Positions 1-10,354 of a stretch of DNA of 64,000 nucleotides are shown piece after piece (the stretch's first letter is position 1; each line of letters begins with the position of its first letter). The translations under genes were made by a program, and so were the position numbers. The DNA is from Buddleja alternifolia (taxonomy: Eukaryota; Streptophyta; Magnoliopsida; Lamiales; Scrophulariaceae): assembly GCA_019426215.1 (NCBI GenBank), contig CM033404.1, forward strand, positions 25,984,843 through 26,048,842, given 5' to 3'. The notes beneath the pieces were generated by a model. That model saw only the letters and a program-made list of their open reading frames with translations, made no database searches and had not been told where the DNA came from.

Positions 1-86
1 TCTACTTTCTTCTAGATCCTGATTCAAAACACAAATATGAGCCCAAGCTCTGGAATCTAGAATCTAAGAAGTAAAAAATATCATCA
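1..86 (-). pseudogene. Copia protease remnant (element F)
   Basis: Read on the minus strand, this encodes a short stretch resembling the aspartic-protease start of a Copia polyprotein: I-L-D-S-R-A, then H-I-C, then N-Q-D-L. The family motif is D-S/T-G followed by H-I-C, so the catalytic-loop glycine is replaced by arginine. It is separated from the gag on its right by a 183-bp LTR-end fragment and continues off the left edge of the window. A retrotransposon protease remnant is clear from the motif; too little is present for a lineage call. Confidence 0.7.
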
Positions 87-269
87 TGTTGGGATCGATA
101 TAACCCTAGGGATGCCGGCGCAGCGAAAAATATAGATTTTAAAATTAAAGTGACATCCCCAAATTACGGCTAGGTAGACATGGTACCATCGGATTAAAAC
201 TATCCTTAAGAGAAAGTTTTCTCATGTTTACCTTTTGAAGAACTTAACAGCAACTTCTTTTTAAGCAAC
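87..269 (-). repeat. Copia LTR 3'-end fragment inside gag (F-type)
   Basis: This begins TGTTGGGATCG and matches 3554-3740 along its length with scattered differences, both copies ending at CTTTTTAAGCAAC. At 3554 the same sequence abuts a primer-binding site, so it is the 3' end of an LTR in minus orientation. Here there is no PBS: it lies between gag and protease remnants and supplies the last residues of the gag reading frame. No target duplication is visible around it. Confidence 0.7.
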
Positions 270-1070
270 GAGTTAACTTTACAACAAATGTTCCTTTAGT
301 GCGCTTACGAGGAGGCTCAAGGCATTGATCTTTCCAATGTCCTTTCTTCTTGCAGTTAACACACTTCCCAATTTTCCCTTTGACTTTCTTGATACCGTCC
401 TTTGCTTGCAGCTCGTTGCCCTTCTTCTTCTTCTTCTTTCCCTTCTTGATTTTGTCAGCAAGCAGCACAGGCTTAGCCTTCTTAACCGTTGCCTCAGCAG
501 TGCGCAACATGTCCAATAACTCAGGGCAAGTGGGAACCAATTGGTTCATGTTGAAATTCACTACGAACTGATCATAGGCAGGAGAGAGCGACTGAAGTAC
601 TAAATCACTAGCCAAGTCAGGATTTATCGGCACCTCCATGTCATTGAGTTTGTTCACTAAGGAAATCATTCTCAAGATATGGTCAGTGACCGATGTTCCT
701 TCAGCTCGTACAGCTCTTCCAGCGCAATAGACAACAAACCTCTCACGGCTTGTCTTAACATCGTACAGCTCTTCCAGCGCAACAACGATTTCTGATGCGT
801 GTTCCACAGTGTCAGATTGCCTCTGCAACTTATTAGTCATAGAGGCAAGAATGAGACAACACACATAGACATCGTCTTTGCGCCATTTCTCATGCTCTCT
901 CGAGCAGCCCTTGGAGCACTTGCTTCAGGTGTAGGCTCAATAGGCTGAGTTAAGACATTGTCAAGACTTTCAGAATGTAGCATAATCTTAAGTTTGCGAT
1001 ACCAGTCAGGGAAGTTTGGGCCATTTAACTTATTAGTTTCAAGGATTACCGAGAGTGGAGTTTTAGCCAT
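244..1070 (-). pseudogene. Copia gag, frameshifted (element F)
   Basis: The start codon is at 1070 and the N-terminus carries the Copia gag signature L-x-G-P-N-F-P-D-W. The frame is lost near 888 and the second frame runs 864-244. Its domains in order are the gag helical region with L-V-L-Q-S-L and F-V-V-N-F-N-M-N, a lysine-rich linker, and one CX2CX4HX4C zinc knuckle around 330-372. The last nine residues come from the inserted LTR fragment, so the native gag-protease junction is lost. A 20-bp segment is duplicated within it (near 708 and 764). It is most like the gag of element C and is a decayed structural protein gene. Confidence 0.85.
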
Positions 1071-3537
1071 TTGACTGTTACTTTACGAAAATGAAAAAAC
1101 ATTAGCATTCAATCATAGATTACATCCATATGAAATTATGGAAATTTTAACTTCACGTGTGCTCCCATTATTTTTTTGATTTCCATCACCCCACTGACAG
1201 AAAGACGAAAAATGCAACCATTTCTAGTGGGCTCGAGCGTCAAATGTCTCGACCTCACTCCACGACTCGTGAGACAATGGGTGAAAACAATGAATAGGCA
1301 CGATGACCCCATCCACATCCAGGTGGTTCTCGAGATGTTTGCCTCACATTTCATGTACGTCCCGAGAACACAATTCAACAGTACACTAATCTGTGTTTAA
1401 GTCCGACCCATCAAATTCTCACGCAATAACAGTGCCCAAGGTAGTCCCACTACTCATGGAAGACTCCTTGGGTAGACCGAGATCCATGTGCACTTCTAGT
1501 ATGACCGTTTGTCATAGTAGAAGGCCTAGTTGTGAGATTACTACACTTAACTTGCTACCATTCCACGACTCGTGAGACAATGATGACAAGCCGCGCTATT
1601 CCCTCTCACATCTCATGATAGAAGGCACTAGACCTAATCAATGGGCTTCCGGGCACCCGATTTATCCATTTATGGACTTAATATGGATATGGGGTTTTTC
1701 ACATACAAGGTCTCACCATTTTTAGTTATTTATCTTTCTTAGATGATCATGCAACACAGCATACCATATATAGTGTACTAACGATAAATAACAACAATCA
1801 TGCTATACATAAAAGCAATAAATGTGATCCTAGTCAAGCCAATCCTAAAACACCCCGAGCCATCAAGGTGTCGAAAAATCTAATCTAAGGATCTAGACCC
1901 TACACTAAGGTCTTCACAGCTCCTCGAACTTGAACTTCTCCATTACCGTCTTCAAGATGTCTTCATCTCCGTCTTCAAATTATAACAATACAATAGAAAA
2001 AGAAATCTCACCCTCTCATATACAAAAAATGAAACATGGCACGCAGGCCTCAAAAGAAAACGACTAGTCTACGGATCGACCCGGATCACCACATAATCAC
2101 ATAATACATGCTCACATCATGCTTTCATAAATATAAATTTACCCGCTTTAATTAAACATAATCTAATTCAATTAGTGGACCAATTAAATATTTTCTAAAA
2201 ACAAATTTTAGAAAATCGCATGGAAAATCATAACTCTCCATTTATCCGAAAATTAATTTAATTTTCAAAACTCTAATATTATTCTATTCTAGGAATCAAT
2301 TAATATCATATTAATTTTCCAAGAACTAAATAATAAATTGACATTTTGAAAAACAATGAAAAAGTCTACTTTTTCATATAACCCGAAAAATCCCAATTTC
2401 AAAAAGTATTTATGTTATTCAATTTTCAAAGTCCACAAAATAGCAATTTTATCTCATACTTGGAATTCGAATAAAACTCATATTCTTTGAAAGTCCATGA
2501 AGAAGTCCACTTCTTCACTTAATTATAAAGACCCCAAAATTTTTATATAAAATCGATTTCATTTTAATATCGAAAGTCAATAAAATACTAATTTTATTTC
2601 GTCCTTTCAAAATTTAAATGAAAAAGCATATCTTGAAAAAACAAGAAGAAATCCATTTCTTCAAAGAGAGACCAATTTTTTTTAAAAAAAACAATTTTAT
2701 GCTAATTTTGAAAGTCAGTAAGATATCAGTTTTATTTCGTCCTTTCAGAATATAAATAAAAGAATCATATTTTCAAAATTCCAATTTTATTTTAATTTTG
2801 AAAGTCAATAAAATAACAATTTAATTTCGTCCTTCCAAAATTTAAATAAAAGCCCATTTTCAAAAACGCAATGTTATTTTAATTTCGAAAGTCAATAAAA
2901 TACTAATTTTATTTCGTCCTTTCAAAATATAAATAAAAGTCCATGTTTTTTAAAAGTCTATTTTTAGGTCCAAGCCCAAAAATATGTTCAATTGCATTTT
3001 AAACCCAAAACATAAAATTACAAAATAACCCCAAAGGGCCAAATTGCAATTTACGAAAATTTGGAAAAACCCTATGGTTCCTACGCTAGTGGGCCGCCGT
3101 TGACACGGTGGCCCATTTCGATTCACCAAGGGGCAGCACCAGCGCTGCCCGTGAACACGTCGTCGCGCATGATGGCGCTGTGTCCAACAGCGCTATCCGC
3201 GATGGTTCTCGTCGTGCATTGCCTCTGTCTTTTGACAGTGGCATCTTCGATGGATCCGCGATGGCACGTAAATGTTGTCGCGTGTTCAATAATTTTCTTC
3301 CACCGTCGAACGAAAACACGCATGAATATCCATGAATAAAAAATGCAGCCATATTACAAAACACAATTTTAGATTTCTAAAAATACATTTTTCAGATCCA
3401 AATCAATTTTCAAATTTAAACAATTTTAATCGGTCCAAAATAAAATTAGAAAATTCAATCCATTTTACATGCGATAAAACAAAATTTAAAGCACATAAAC
3501 ATAAACACATACAAAGAACCCGAGCCATGTCAAAACC
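1071..3537 (-). other. Long untranslated leader of Copia element F
   Basis: No coding gene is seen in this 2.5 kb between the PBS (3541) and gag (1070). Reading in element sense there is a GC-rich block (about 3090-3310), a very AT-rich block (about 2100-3060), and a stretch rich in short inverted repeats (1150-1620). A motif CCACGACTCGTGAGACAATG occurs twice, starting near 1260 and 1563. The same GC-then-AT order occurs in the leader of element C, and both contain a G-A-C-C-C-A-T-C-A block, so the two leaders are probably related. Short ORFs at 3061-3364 are artefacts of local GC content. Confidence 0.6.
2560..2945. repeat. Degenerate tandem repeat in F leader
   Basis: Four imperfect copies of a segment containing TTTATTTCGTCCTTTCAAAA followed by an A/T-rich TAAATA run and a GAAAGTCAATAAAA block. 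They occur near 2597, 2733, 2820 and 2908, with spacings of roughly 86-136 bp. The array is AT-rich and noncoding. Confidence 0.7.
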
Positions 3538-3540
3538 TTA

Positions 3541-3552
3541 GCTCTGATACCA
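3541..3552 (-). other. Primer-binding site (tRNA-iMet), element F
   Basis: On the minus strand this reads TGGTATCAGAGC, the usual plant initiator-Met PBS. It begins one base after the LTR terminus CCCAACA. It sets the orientation of F and marks 3554 as the 3' end of its 5' LTR. Confidence 0.9.
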
Positions 3553-3553
3553 C

Positions 3554-3745
3554 TGTTGGGATCGGTACAATCCCCAGGGACGCCGAGCGCAGCAGAAGAC
3601 ATATAATTTAAAAATTAAAGCGGCATCCCCAAAATTAAGGCTAGGTAGACATGGTACCATCGGATTCAAAAACTATTCTATAGGAAGTTTTCTCGTGTTT
3701 ACCTCTTGGCGACCAAAAAAATAGCAACGTCTTTTTAAGCAACTC
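3554..3745 (-). repeat. 5' LTR of element F, 3' end only
   Basis: This runs from the LTR terminus (TGTTGGGATCGG on the plus strand) next to the PBS and is cut by the LTR of A1 at 3746. It is homologous to 87-269. The rest of this LTR is not identifiable in the window. Confidence 0.8.
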
Positions 3746-5092
3746 TATTGGTCCCAAGTGGCATACGAAAGGGTCTAGAGGGGGTGAGAGGTTGAATAGA
3801 CCCTGAAGTCTTTTTCGACTTCAAAAATTTTTGTATTAAGTTATGATTGGACGCTTGAAAATGCAGGCGCTTAGCTGAGCGTCTACTGAAGACTGTTTTA
3901 TAAAGTTAACTTAGACTTTAAGATTTGAATACTATAACCAGTTAAGTTTATGCGTTCAGTTCTTTAATCAGTGTTAGCACAACGGAATGATTTTAGAGTC
4001 TTCTCTTTGAAAGCTGTAACCTCACAAAGTGTACCTTAGTTGCTTAGTTTTTAATTGTGTTTACTTAACACATTTATGCAATGATATGACAGTAATGAAA
4101 TTGACTGTAAAGTAAAGAACACAATATTTGTAAGGTTCATTGGGAGGTGTAATCTCAACTACGTCCTTCTTCTTCTCGAACACTCGGAGGCAATCCACTA
4201 AAATGATTCTCAAAGAATCACACAGAATCTTCTACAAATTAGGGAGAGATGGATGGTGATGACTTGAGCTACTTGGTCACACAGACTTCAGCTCCAAGAC
4301 ACTTCTATCCCCTTGCTTCTTTCACCCAGAAATATTGCAAGTATCTAACTTCAACTTCACACAGATAGCAAGGCTTGGATGGGGTTTTTCTAACGGTTTG
4401 TTTGATTTTGATAAAGTCCAAACAACTTGGAATATCTCAGTAGTAGTGTAGGGTTCTCCGAAAAGAATGTTTGAGATATTGGTTGACTGTCTCAGGAATT
4501 TTGAAAAAAGCAAAAAGAATGTTTGCTTGAATATTCTGACTTTTTTGAAAGTTTGAGTACTTGAGACTTCAATGTAAGAGCAATTTGGCTTATAATACGA
4601 TGGATTTTAGGGCTTGTTGTTGAAGTCCTATTTATAGGCATTCTTGGAAAAAGTGTCCGTTTGACACATGCACAGGCGCGTGTCTCTCACTTCCGCGAGT
4701 GAACAAGTTTTGTCCTTTTTCCTGAAAATATGTTGCACAAAAGTTGGTGCTGCAGTCTCTGAATAGTTAACAGTCCAATAGACGCTCATTCATCCTTGAA
4801 TAACTTCTGTCCTATAATCAATCACTTGATATAGCTTGATGCTTGGACGCTTGGAATCTTCATTCTTCATTCAAACTTCAGACGCTTGAGTCTTCAAAAT
4901 TAACTACTCATAAACTCGCTCAGAAATTATCAGACGCTCAATCTAAGACTAGTCTAACAATCTAGAAGAAAAATAAAGCAAAGCCTATAAATCCTATTGC
5001 AAATCTAACGCTCATAGCTTATACATGATTTCTAATAAAATCAAACTTACATATTTGTCATCATCAAAACATCTAACAAAAATTTCCTAATA
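3746..5092 (-). repeat. 3' LTR of Sirevirus-type element A1
   Basis: This is a 1.35-kb LTR on the minus strand. It starts at 5092 (TATTAGG; TGTTAGG in its relatives) directly after a polypurine tract, and ends near 3746 with the family terminus CTTGGGACCA plus four bases. It closely matches the A2 LTRs at 33695 and 57468, including the TATA region and the CG-rich palindromes upstream of it. The shared family end carries a G/C homopolymer tract near its 3' end; here the tract is short. Confidence 0.9.
4628..4637 (-). promoter_or_regulatory. TATA box of A1 LTR
   Basis: CTATAAATAG on the minus strand. About 50 bp upstream in element sense lie the palindrome-like CACTCGCGGAAGTG and the motif ACACGCGCCTGTG. 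The same arrangement recurs at 34330 and 58103 in A2. Confidence 0.75.
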
Positions 5093-5107
5093 ATTTCCCC
5101 CTTTTTG
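5093..5107 (-). other. Polypurine tract of A1
   Basis: The minus strand reads AAAAAGGGGGAAAT immediately 5' of the LTR start. It is flanked by CATCATC and, inside the LTR, GATGATG, which form an inverted repeat around the tract. Confidence 0.85.
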
Positions 5108-5333
5108 ATGATGGCAAGACTTACTCTTTTATAGTCCAAGAGTTAGACAGCCAAAAATGTAAAAATTAGCTTTAAATAAAGGTTAGATAAAGTTAGTTAA
5201 GGTTAGTTAAGCCTCAATGTTTTAGCTGAAAAATGCACTTCATTAATATATCAAGTAAAGTACAGGCATTTTACAACTAAATAAAAAAATAAAGAGACAA
5301 CAAATATAGATAATGCAAAGTAAACAAGAGTTT

Positions 5334-8300
5334 TTAATCTTCTTCTTGAGCGTTGACTCTTCTATTTACTTCATCCCTGATTGCTTCAGATATACTCTCT
5401 TCACGTCTAATCATGGCGGCATGATTTTTGTCCATTACTGACTTCTTCTCTTTCTTTTGTCTCTCTATATAAGCAACAAACTGCTTATCCCAATCAACGG
5501 AGTTAATACCAATACGCCTTAGGCAAATTCTGAATGTTTTGTTGAACTCTGACATCCTCTGTTCCTTAGCTATAAGCTTGGGATCAGAAGGCTCTGGAAT
5601 GGGCGATCGTTCAAATGGAACATCAAACTGTTCAAGTAACGCTCTAGAAGGCACTGGTAAACTGATAAGAGTGAGAAGGGTTGCTTGACGCTTGGTAGAA
5701 GGACTAGCACCTCTTGAACTGGACGCTTTCCTCTTCACCCCTGTTTCCCGCATTCTCTTCTCTTCCCCCTTTTTGCCATCATCAGCCTTCAAAAAGTATT
5801 CTATTAATAGGCTGACTTGAGTAGCAATTTGAGCTATGGAGGCCTCTAAGGTGTCGATGCGCTTATCGAAATGCTCTTTCATGGGGAGTTGATTTGCCCT
5901 ATTAGCATAATTCATCTCTTGAAATTCTTTAACGCAATCAGCAACGACTGCTTGAGCTGCACCTCGCATATGAGTAACCTGAGCGCTCATACTTTAAGAC
6001 TCAATCTTGGCTAAATCAGTTTTGATCCAATGGAGGGCTTCAGCATTCTAAGTGGCATGATCACTTACTTCCTCCAGAACTGATTTCAATAGTGGCCCAA
6101 AATTTTGACTCACATCTGAAGGAACCGCTTTAGTAGCCGATCGCTTAAACTTTGATGTGTACTTAAGTGACGGTGCCGCGTGCTTTAATCGGTAACTCAG
6201 GAACATCTGGAACATCTGGTTCTGAAGTGTCAGGATGGACCTCTGGTGGAGACGCTTGAACTGGTTCCTCGGTAGACGCTGGAATACTTGCAACTTCTCA
6301 TGCAGGCTCTGGAGCAGACTCTTCAATTAATTTCACAGGTAATTCCACAAGCGTTGACTCCTCTTGACAAAAGTCAGTGAATTGGAAATTCAACCTGGCT
6401 AATGGTACATCTGTATTAAAGTTTGAAGCAGCTTCAAGAAGTTCGTTCAGCCTGGAATGAGAAATGCAAGATCCCTGAATAAATGTGCGGATCGGACTAT
6501 CCCTGGCCTGACATACATTGGACCCATGATTTCCAGCACATGGTTTGGAAAAATCCTTGACTGCGGTCTGGGGATCAGAAATAACATATCCGGGCAGTAA
6601 TGCAAGGAAAATCCAATGAGTCGATCCTTTGGAAGACGTTCAGATTTTTGAGCTTGAGTCACATATATGTGGTAGTACTCTTCCAAATAGGGTTAAATAC
6701 CTCAAGCTATGCCCTGATTCCGTTCTAGCAAGGAAAGAACATAAGCATAGTGTTCACTGACTTCCTGTCTGATAGATGGTAGGAGTGGATAACCATGGAA
6801 GTTGCGAATTCTAGAGTCGTTGGGCTTGTCCAAGTTTTTGGTGAAGATCTTGTTGAAGTGAGGAGTGGGTGCCATGATCTTTAACATCAACCAAACATTG
6901 TCATCACAGTGGCTTGGAGTAGTTGATAAGTCTGACACTAGAAAGCTTCCACTGCTAGACGCTTGACTATTGAAGTTAAGAGGAGTGACTGCCAGCCTAT
7001 GAAGCGCTTGACGTAGAAACCTCTCTATTGGTTGGCGAATGCTTGGCAACTGAGAAATTGGTCCCACAAGCTGTCTACGCTTCTCTAGGCAATACTTAGC
7101 AAACTGACGCTTTTTGTCATGTATGCCTATGCCAAAGAGATGGGGAGCTTTGACCAAATCTTGAAATGTATACTTATGGCCCATGTACGCTTCAACCCAA
7201 TTAACTTCATTCATGCATTAGTCAGCACCTGCATTGACTATAGCCCGGATGCCCTCATGGTGAATGTCTCTGATGGATTCAAAGAGGTATCTATCTGTTT
7301 GATAACTTGCATTCCAAATGCTCTGGAAGTAGTCATCCGCTTCTTCTTGAATCAAATCTGTCAAAGATGTTTGATGCTCACCGGCATGAACACCCTTATT
7401 TTTCCAAAGGCGAAGTGGATGAGCAGAATTTTTATTCTCGTCACTGTGCGCCACTTCTAGAAAGTGAGAGTTTCCGTCTCTATTCAACAATTCCTCTATT
7501 GGATTTAGAAACTCAACCGGTATACACTCATAGACTCTGATATTGAAATCTCTTGGAGCAAGGCCAGTCGGTTTGCTATGACCCATATCTAGGAAATATG
7601 CTAAGTCTATGTCGGCTGGAGGAGTTCTTCCATCTGTTCTGTTTTCATGGATAATAATGGAAGCAGGGATCAGCTCAGTAGGTTAATCATCTTCAATGGC
7701 CTGATAATATGCCCTCTCCACATCTGTCAAATCCAAGTTGAATAGAATCTCACAGATATACCTATCATGCTCAATCAGCATGGCAACCTCATTCTCAGCA
7801 ATTATGTACCTTTCTTCATTGTAGCCTGCTAGAATGAAGTCTTCTTCAAGCACTGGTGGCATGTAAGTGATTGAATGATCAATCGTCTTGAGCGGACTCA
7901 ACTTGAAGAAATGCCTTGGTCTTGTAACGTCCTCAGCGACGCTCTGACCTTCTAAGCATGCCTCAGTTATGACCACGGAGGTGAGTGATGGTTGGACCCC
8001 TTCCGTAGCAGGTTCCTCAGCATCCACAGCTATGTTAGCTGCAACATCTTTTGCGATGGCCACCACTTCCTCGAGATTGACATCCAGATGGACATCAATA
8101 GGTGCTTGAACAGCATCTGGAACAATAGTTGTAGCACAAGAACTATCCTCTATAAGAGCAGGATCTTCTACAGATGTAAGAAGAAATAAACTTGCCCTGA
8201 GAGCTTGTCTCAATAGCAGCTTCTTGAGCGCTTGGCTCAACTTACTCAGGCTCTTCAGGAGCAGGAGCAGATGGACGTTTGCCTATCCTGGAACGCTTGA

Positions 8301-8387
8301 AAATCTTCTTGACGTTGACTCCTTCAACGAACTTAAGCGTTTGAGCTGGAGGCGCAACAGTTTGTTTCTCAAAGTCGATTTGTTTGA
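5334..8387 (-). pseudogene. Extra 3' ORF of A1 (Sirevirus env-like position), broken
   Basis: Most of a long ORF lying between pol and the 3' LTR, the position occupied by the so-called envelope-like ORF of Sireviruses. Readable blocks are 8240-7683, 7586-7218, 7214-6702, 6686-6447, 6326-6048 and 5990-5334, separated by in-frame stops at 7683, 7218 and near 6705/6714 and by a frameshift near 6460. Conserved blocks shared with A2 include L-W-K-N-K-G-V-H-A, W-N-A-S-Y-Q, Y-C-M-N-E-V-N-W (Tyr here a stop), F-L-I-P-R-P-Q-S-R-I-F and, near the C-terminus, I-P-E-P-S-D-P-K-L-I-A-K-E-Q. The C-terminal third is charged and probably coiled. The N-terminus is lost at the junction with B1. Its biochemical function is unknown. 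Confidence 0.75.
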
Positions 8388-9361
8388 CCGTCCAATCGGA
8401 ACCAGCAAGATTTCAGGAATGTCAGAGAAAAGGCTATTTCACGCTTCGCGTGAAGAGTACGAGCTCACATGTGTCCACCGGACAAATCCCAAGAATTTTC
8501 TATAAATAACTCATTCCAGCAAACCCTAAATATATAACATACATACACAAGAAAGTAAAAACTTTGCTGAAACTCGTTCTCAAGAAAAACTTAGAAACTC
8601 CATAGCCAAAACTTTTCAAGCTTTTTACATACATTCCAGACAGTCACAAATATCTCAAACATCTTCCAAAGAAGAAACCTAAATTCTTAGTGAGATATTC
8701 CTAGTTATTTGATCTTTCCAAAAACAAACAAAACCTGTGTGACAAAACCCTCAACCTTTCATCTGAGTGAGAAAGTTGTTGAACCCCTTACAGGCAGTAT
8801 TTCTAAGTGAGAGAAGCTTGTAGAAGAAGATCTTCATTGGTGCTGAAATCTGTGTGATCAAGGAGCCCGAGATCATCTTTCACCTCTTTACTATCTTGTA
8901 GATGATTCTGTGTGATTCTTTGATAATCAACTTAGTAAATTCCCTCCAAGTGAAAAAGGAGAAGAAGAACGTAGCTGGGATTACATCACCCAGTGAACCT
9001 TACAATTTCTCGTATTATTTACTATTATTATTGTCTTGCTTTATATCTTATTATTTATTCTGAAAAAGACTAACTAAATTGTCAAGCGACTATTTAACGA
9101 AAACAAACACTAAAGCCCTAAAATCATTTCCGCTGTGCTAACCCTGATTAAGCGATCTAAGCATTACCCTACTTTGGTAAACTGCTAAAATCACTACGTC
9201 TAAGTTATCTTTACTGAAACACATGACACAAGCGCTCAGCTTTCTAAGCGTTCTAATCTTTTAAAAGTGATACGAATTTTTGAAGTAAAAAAAAAGACTT
9301 CAGGGTCTATTCAAACCCCCCCCCCCTTCTAGACCCTTTCGTATGCCACTTGGGACCAGCA
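8388..9361 (+). repeat. Truncated 5' LTR of Sirevirus-type element B1
   Basis: This closely matches 21893-22851, the 3' two thirds of the B1 3' LTR, and ends CCAGCA two bases before a PBS. The upstream ~540 bp of the LTR are missing; the junction with A1 falls within CCGTCCAATCGGA, present near the breakpoint on the B side. It contains TATA box CTATAAATAA at 8500 and, upstream, the hairpin-like TTCACGCTTCGCGTGAA. Confidence 0.9.
8500..8508 (+). promoter_or_regulatory. TATA box of B1 5' LTR
   Basis: CTATAAATAA. The same box occurs at about 21988 in the 3' LTR. A near-perfect inverted repeat (TTCACGC, three bases, GCGTGAA) lies about 60 bp upstream. Confidence 0.75.
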
Positions 9362-9363
9362 AG

Positions 9364-9374
9364 TGGTATCAGAG
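9364..9374 (+). other. Primer-binding site of B1
   Basis: TGGTATCAGAG, two bases after the LTR end, followed by a variant TGG. It matches the plant tRNA-iMet primer and fixes the plus orientation of B1. Confidence 0.9.
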
Positions 9375-9475
9375 TGGTTGAAGTAGAAACCTAAAGCATT
9401 TCCGAGCGTAACTTCTTGTTTAGATCCATTTTTCTAAACTTAGTCACTTTAAATTTTCTTTTAAAACATCTCATT

Positions 9476-10204
9476 ATGGCTTTTAACAAAATGCCTTAGT
9501 TGGTAGAGTCAAACTATGATTTTTGGAAACTTAGAGCATTTGCGTATTTATGTTCTTGTGATAATGAAATGTGTGATGTAATTTCAGATGGCCCCATTAA
9601 GATCTTGAAAGTGATAACTCGAGCGCTTGGAGCTGATGAAGCAACTCCAAATGGTTATGTTGAAAAACCCAAGTTAGAATGGACGTCAGATGATAGAAAA
9701 AGAGCTAATCTGGATAATGTTGGACGAAGTGCACTATACTCAGCGTTAGGAGATAATGATGCATTGTTCAACAAAATCAAACAATGTAAAACATCAAAAG
9801 AGGTATGGGATAAGTTGGCTATAGTGTGTGAAGGTTCAGAATAGATGAAGGAGAACAAGCTCTCCATAGCCATGCAAATATTTGAGCATTTCAAGATGCT
9901 GACCAATGAGACGCTAGAACAATTGGACGCAAGGTTTACTTTGCTCATTACAGAGTTAGCGTCATTAGACAAGGAATTGACCAACAAGGAAATGGTCAAT
10001 AAGATTTTCAGAAGTCTTCCAAGCAAGTATCTGATTAAGACTGTTGCTATAAGAGAATCACAGACATTGGAGACTCTTACTCCAAAACATGATTTTTCAG
10101 AATTAAAGATATTTGAGTTTGAATTGGGTGAAGTCAGTGATACATCGACTTCAGCGACTGAATCAGGAGCTTTAATTAGTACAACAAAAGTAACGGTAAA
10201 GTGA
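9476..10204 (+). pseudogene. Sirevirus-type gag of B1, with stops
   Basis: The likely start is ATG 9476. In-frame TAG stops follow at 9497 and 9842, so the readable pieces are 9500-9844 and 9845-10204. Landmarks are Y-D-F-W-K-L-R near the N-terminus, the D-x-W-D-x-L-A-I-x-x-E-G motif, F-E-x-F-K-M with a leucine-rich D-A-R-F-T-L-L segment, and I-F-R-S-L-P-S-K-Y. After 10204 the frame shifts into a proline-rich tail. The zinc knuckle and the whole protease are missing, because the sequence passes straight into the pre-integrase domain near 10420 after an internal deletion. Confidence 0.85.
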
Positions 10205-10354
10205 TCAGTGAGGTGAAATCAACGGAATCCAATGAAGAAAAGGAGATGGCTTTATTAGACAAACTTCATTTCAAACCCCTCCCCTGCACCAGCACCTCAA
10301 TATCAAGCGCTTGTGTACTTGGCACCTTAACCAATAGCACCAGTTCCTTACCAA

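Noticed and set aside
1259..1584. Conserved-loop hairpins in the F leader comparable with those of C
   Set aside because: The repeated CCACGACTCGTGAGACAATG has at best a 6-bp flanking stem at the second copy and about 4 bp at the first. It was not strong enough to claim the same array.
3061..3364. Overlapping ORFs on both strands (66-92 codons)
   Set aside because: They lie in the GC-rich block of the F leader, have no recognisable motifs and no homologue in the other leaders' equivalent position. Composition explains them.
3538..3555. tRNA-like sequences next to LTR ends
   Set aside because: Only the 12-base primer complement is present; no cloverleaf can be drawn, so these are primer-binding sites, not tRNA genes.
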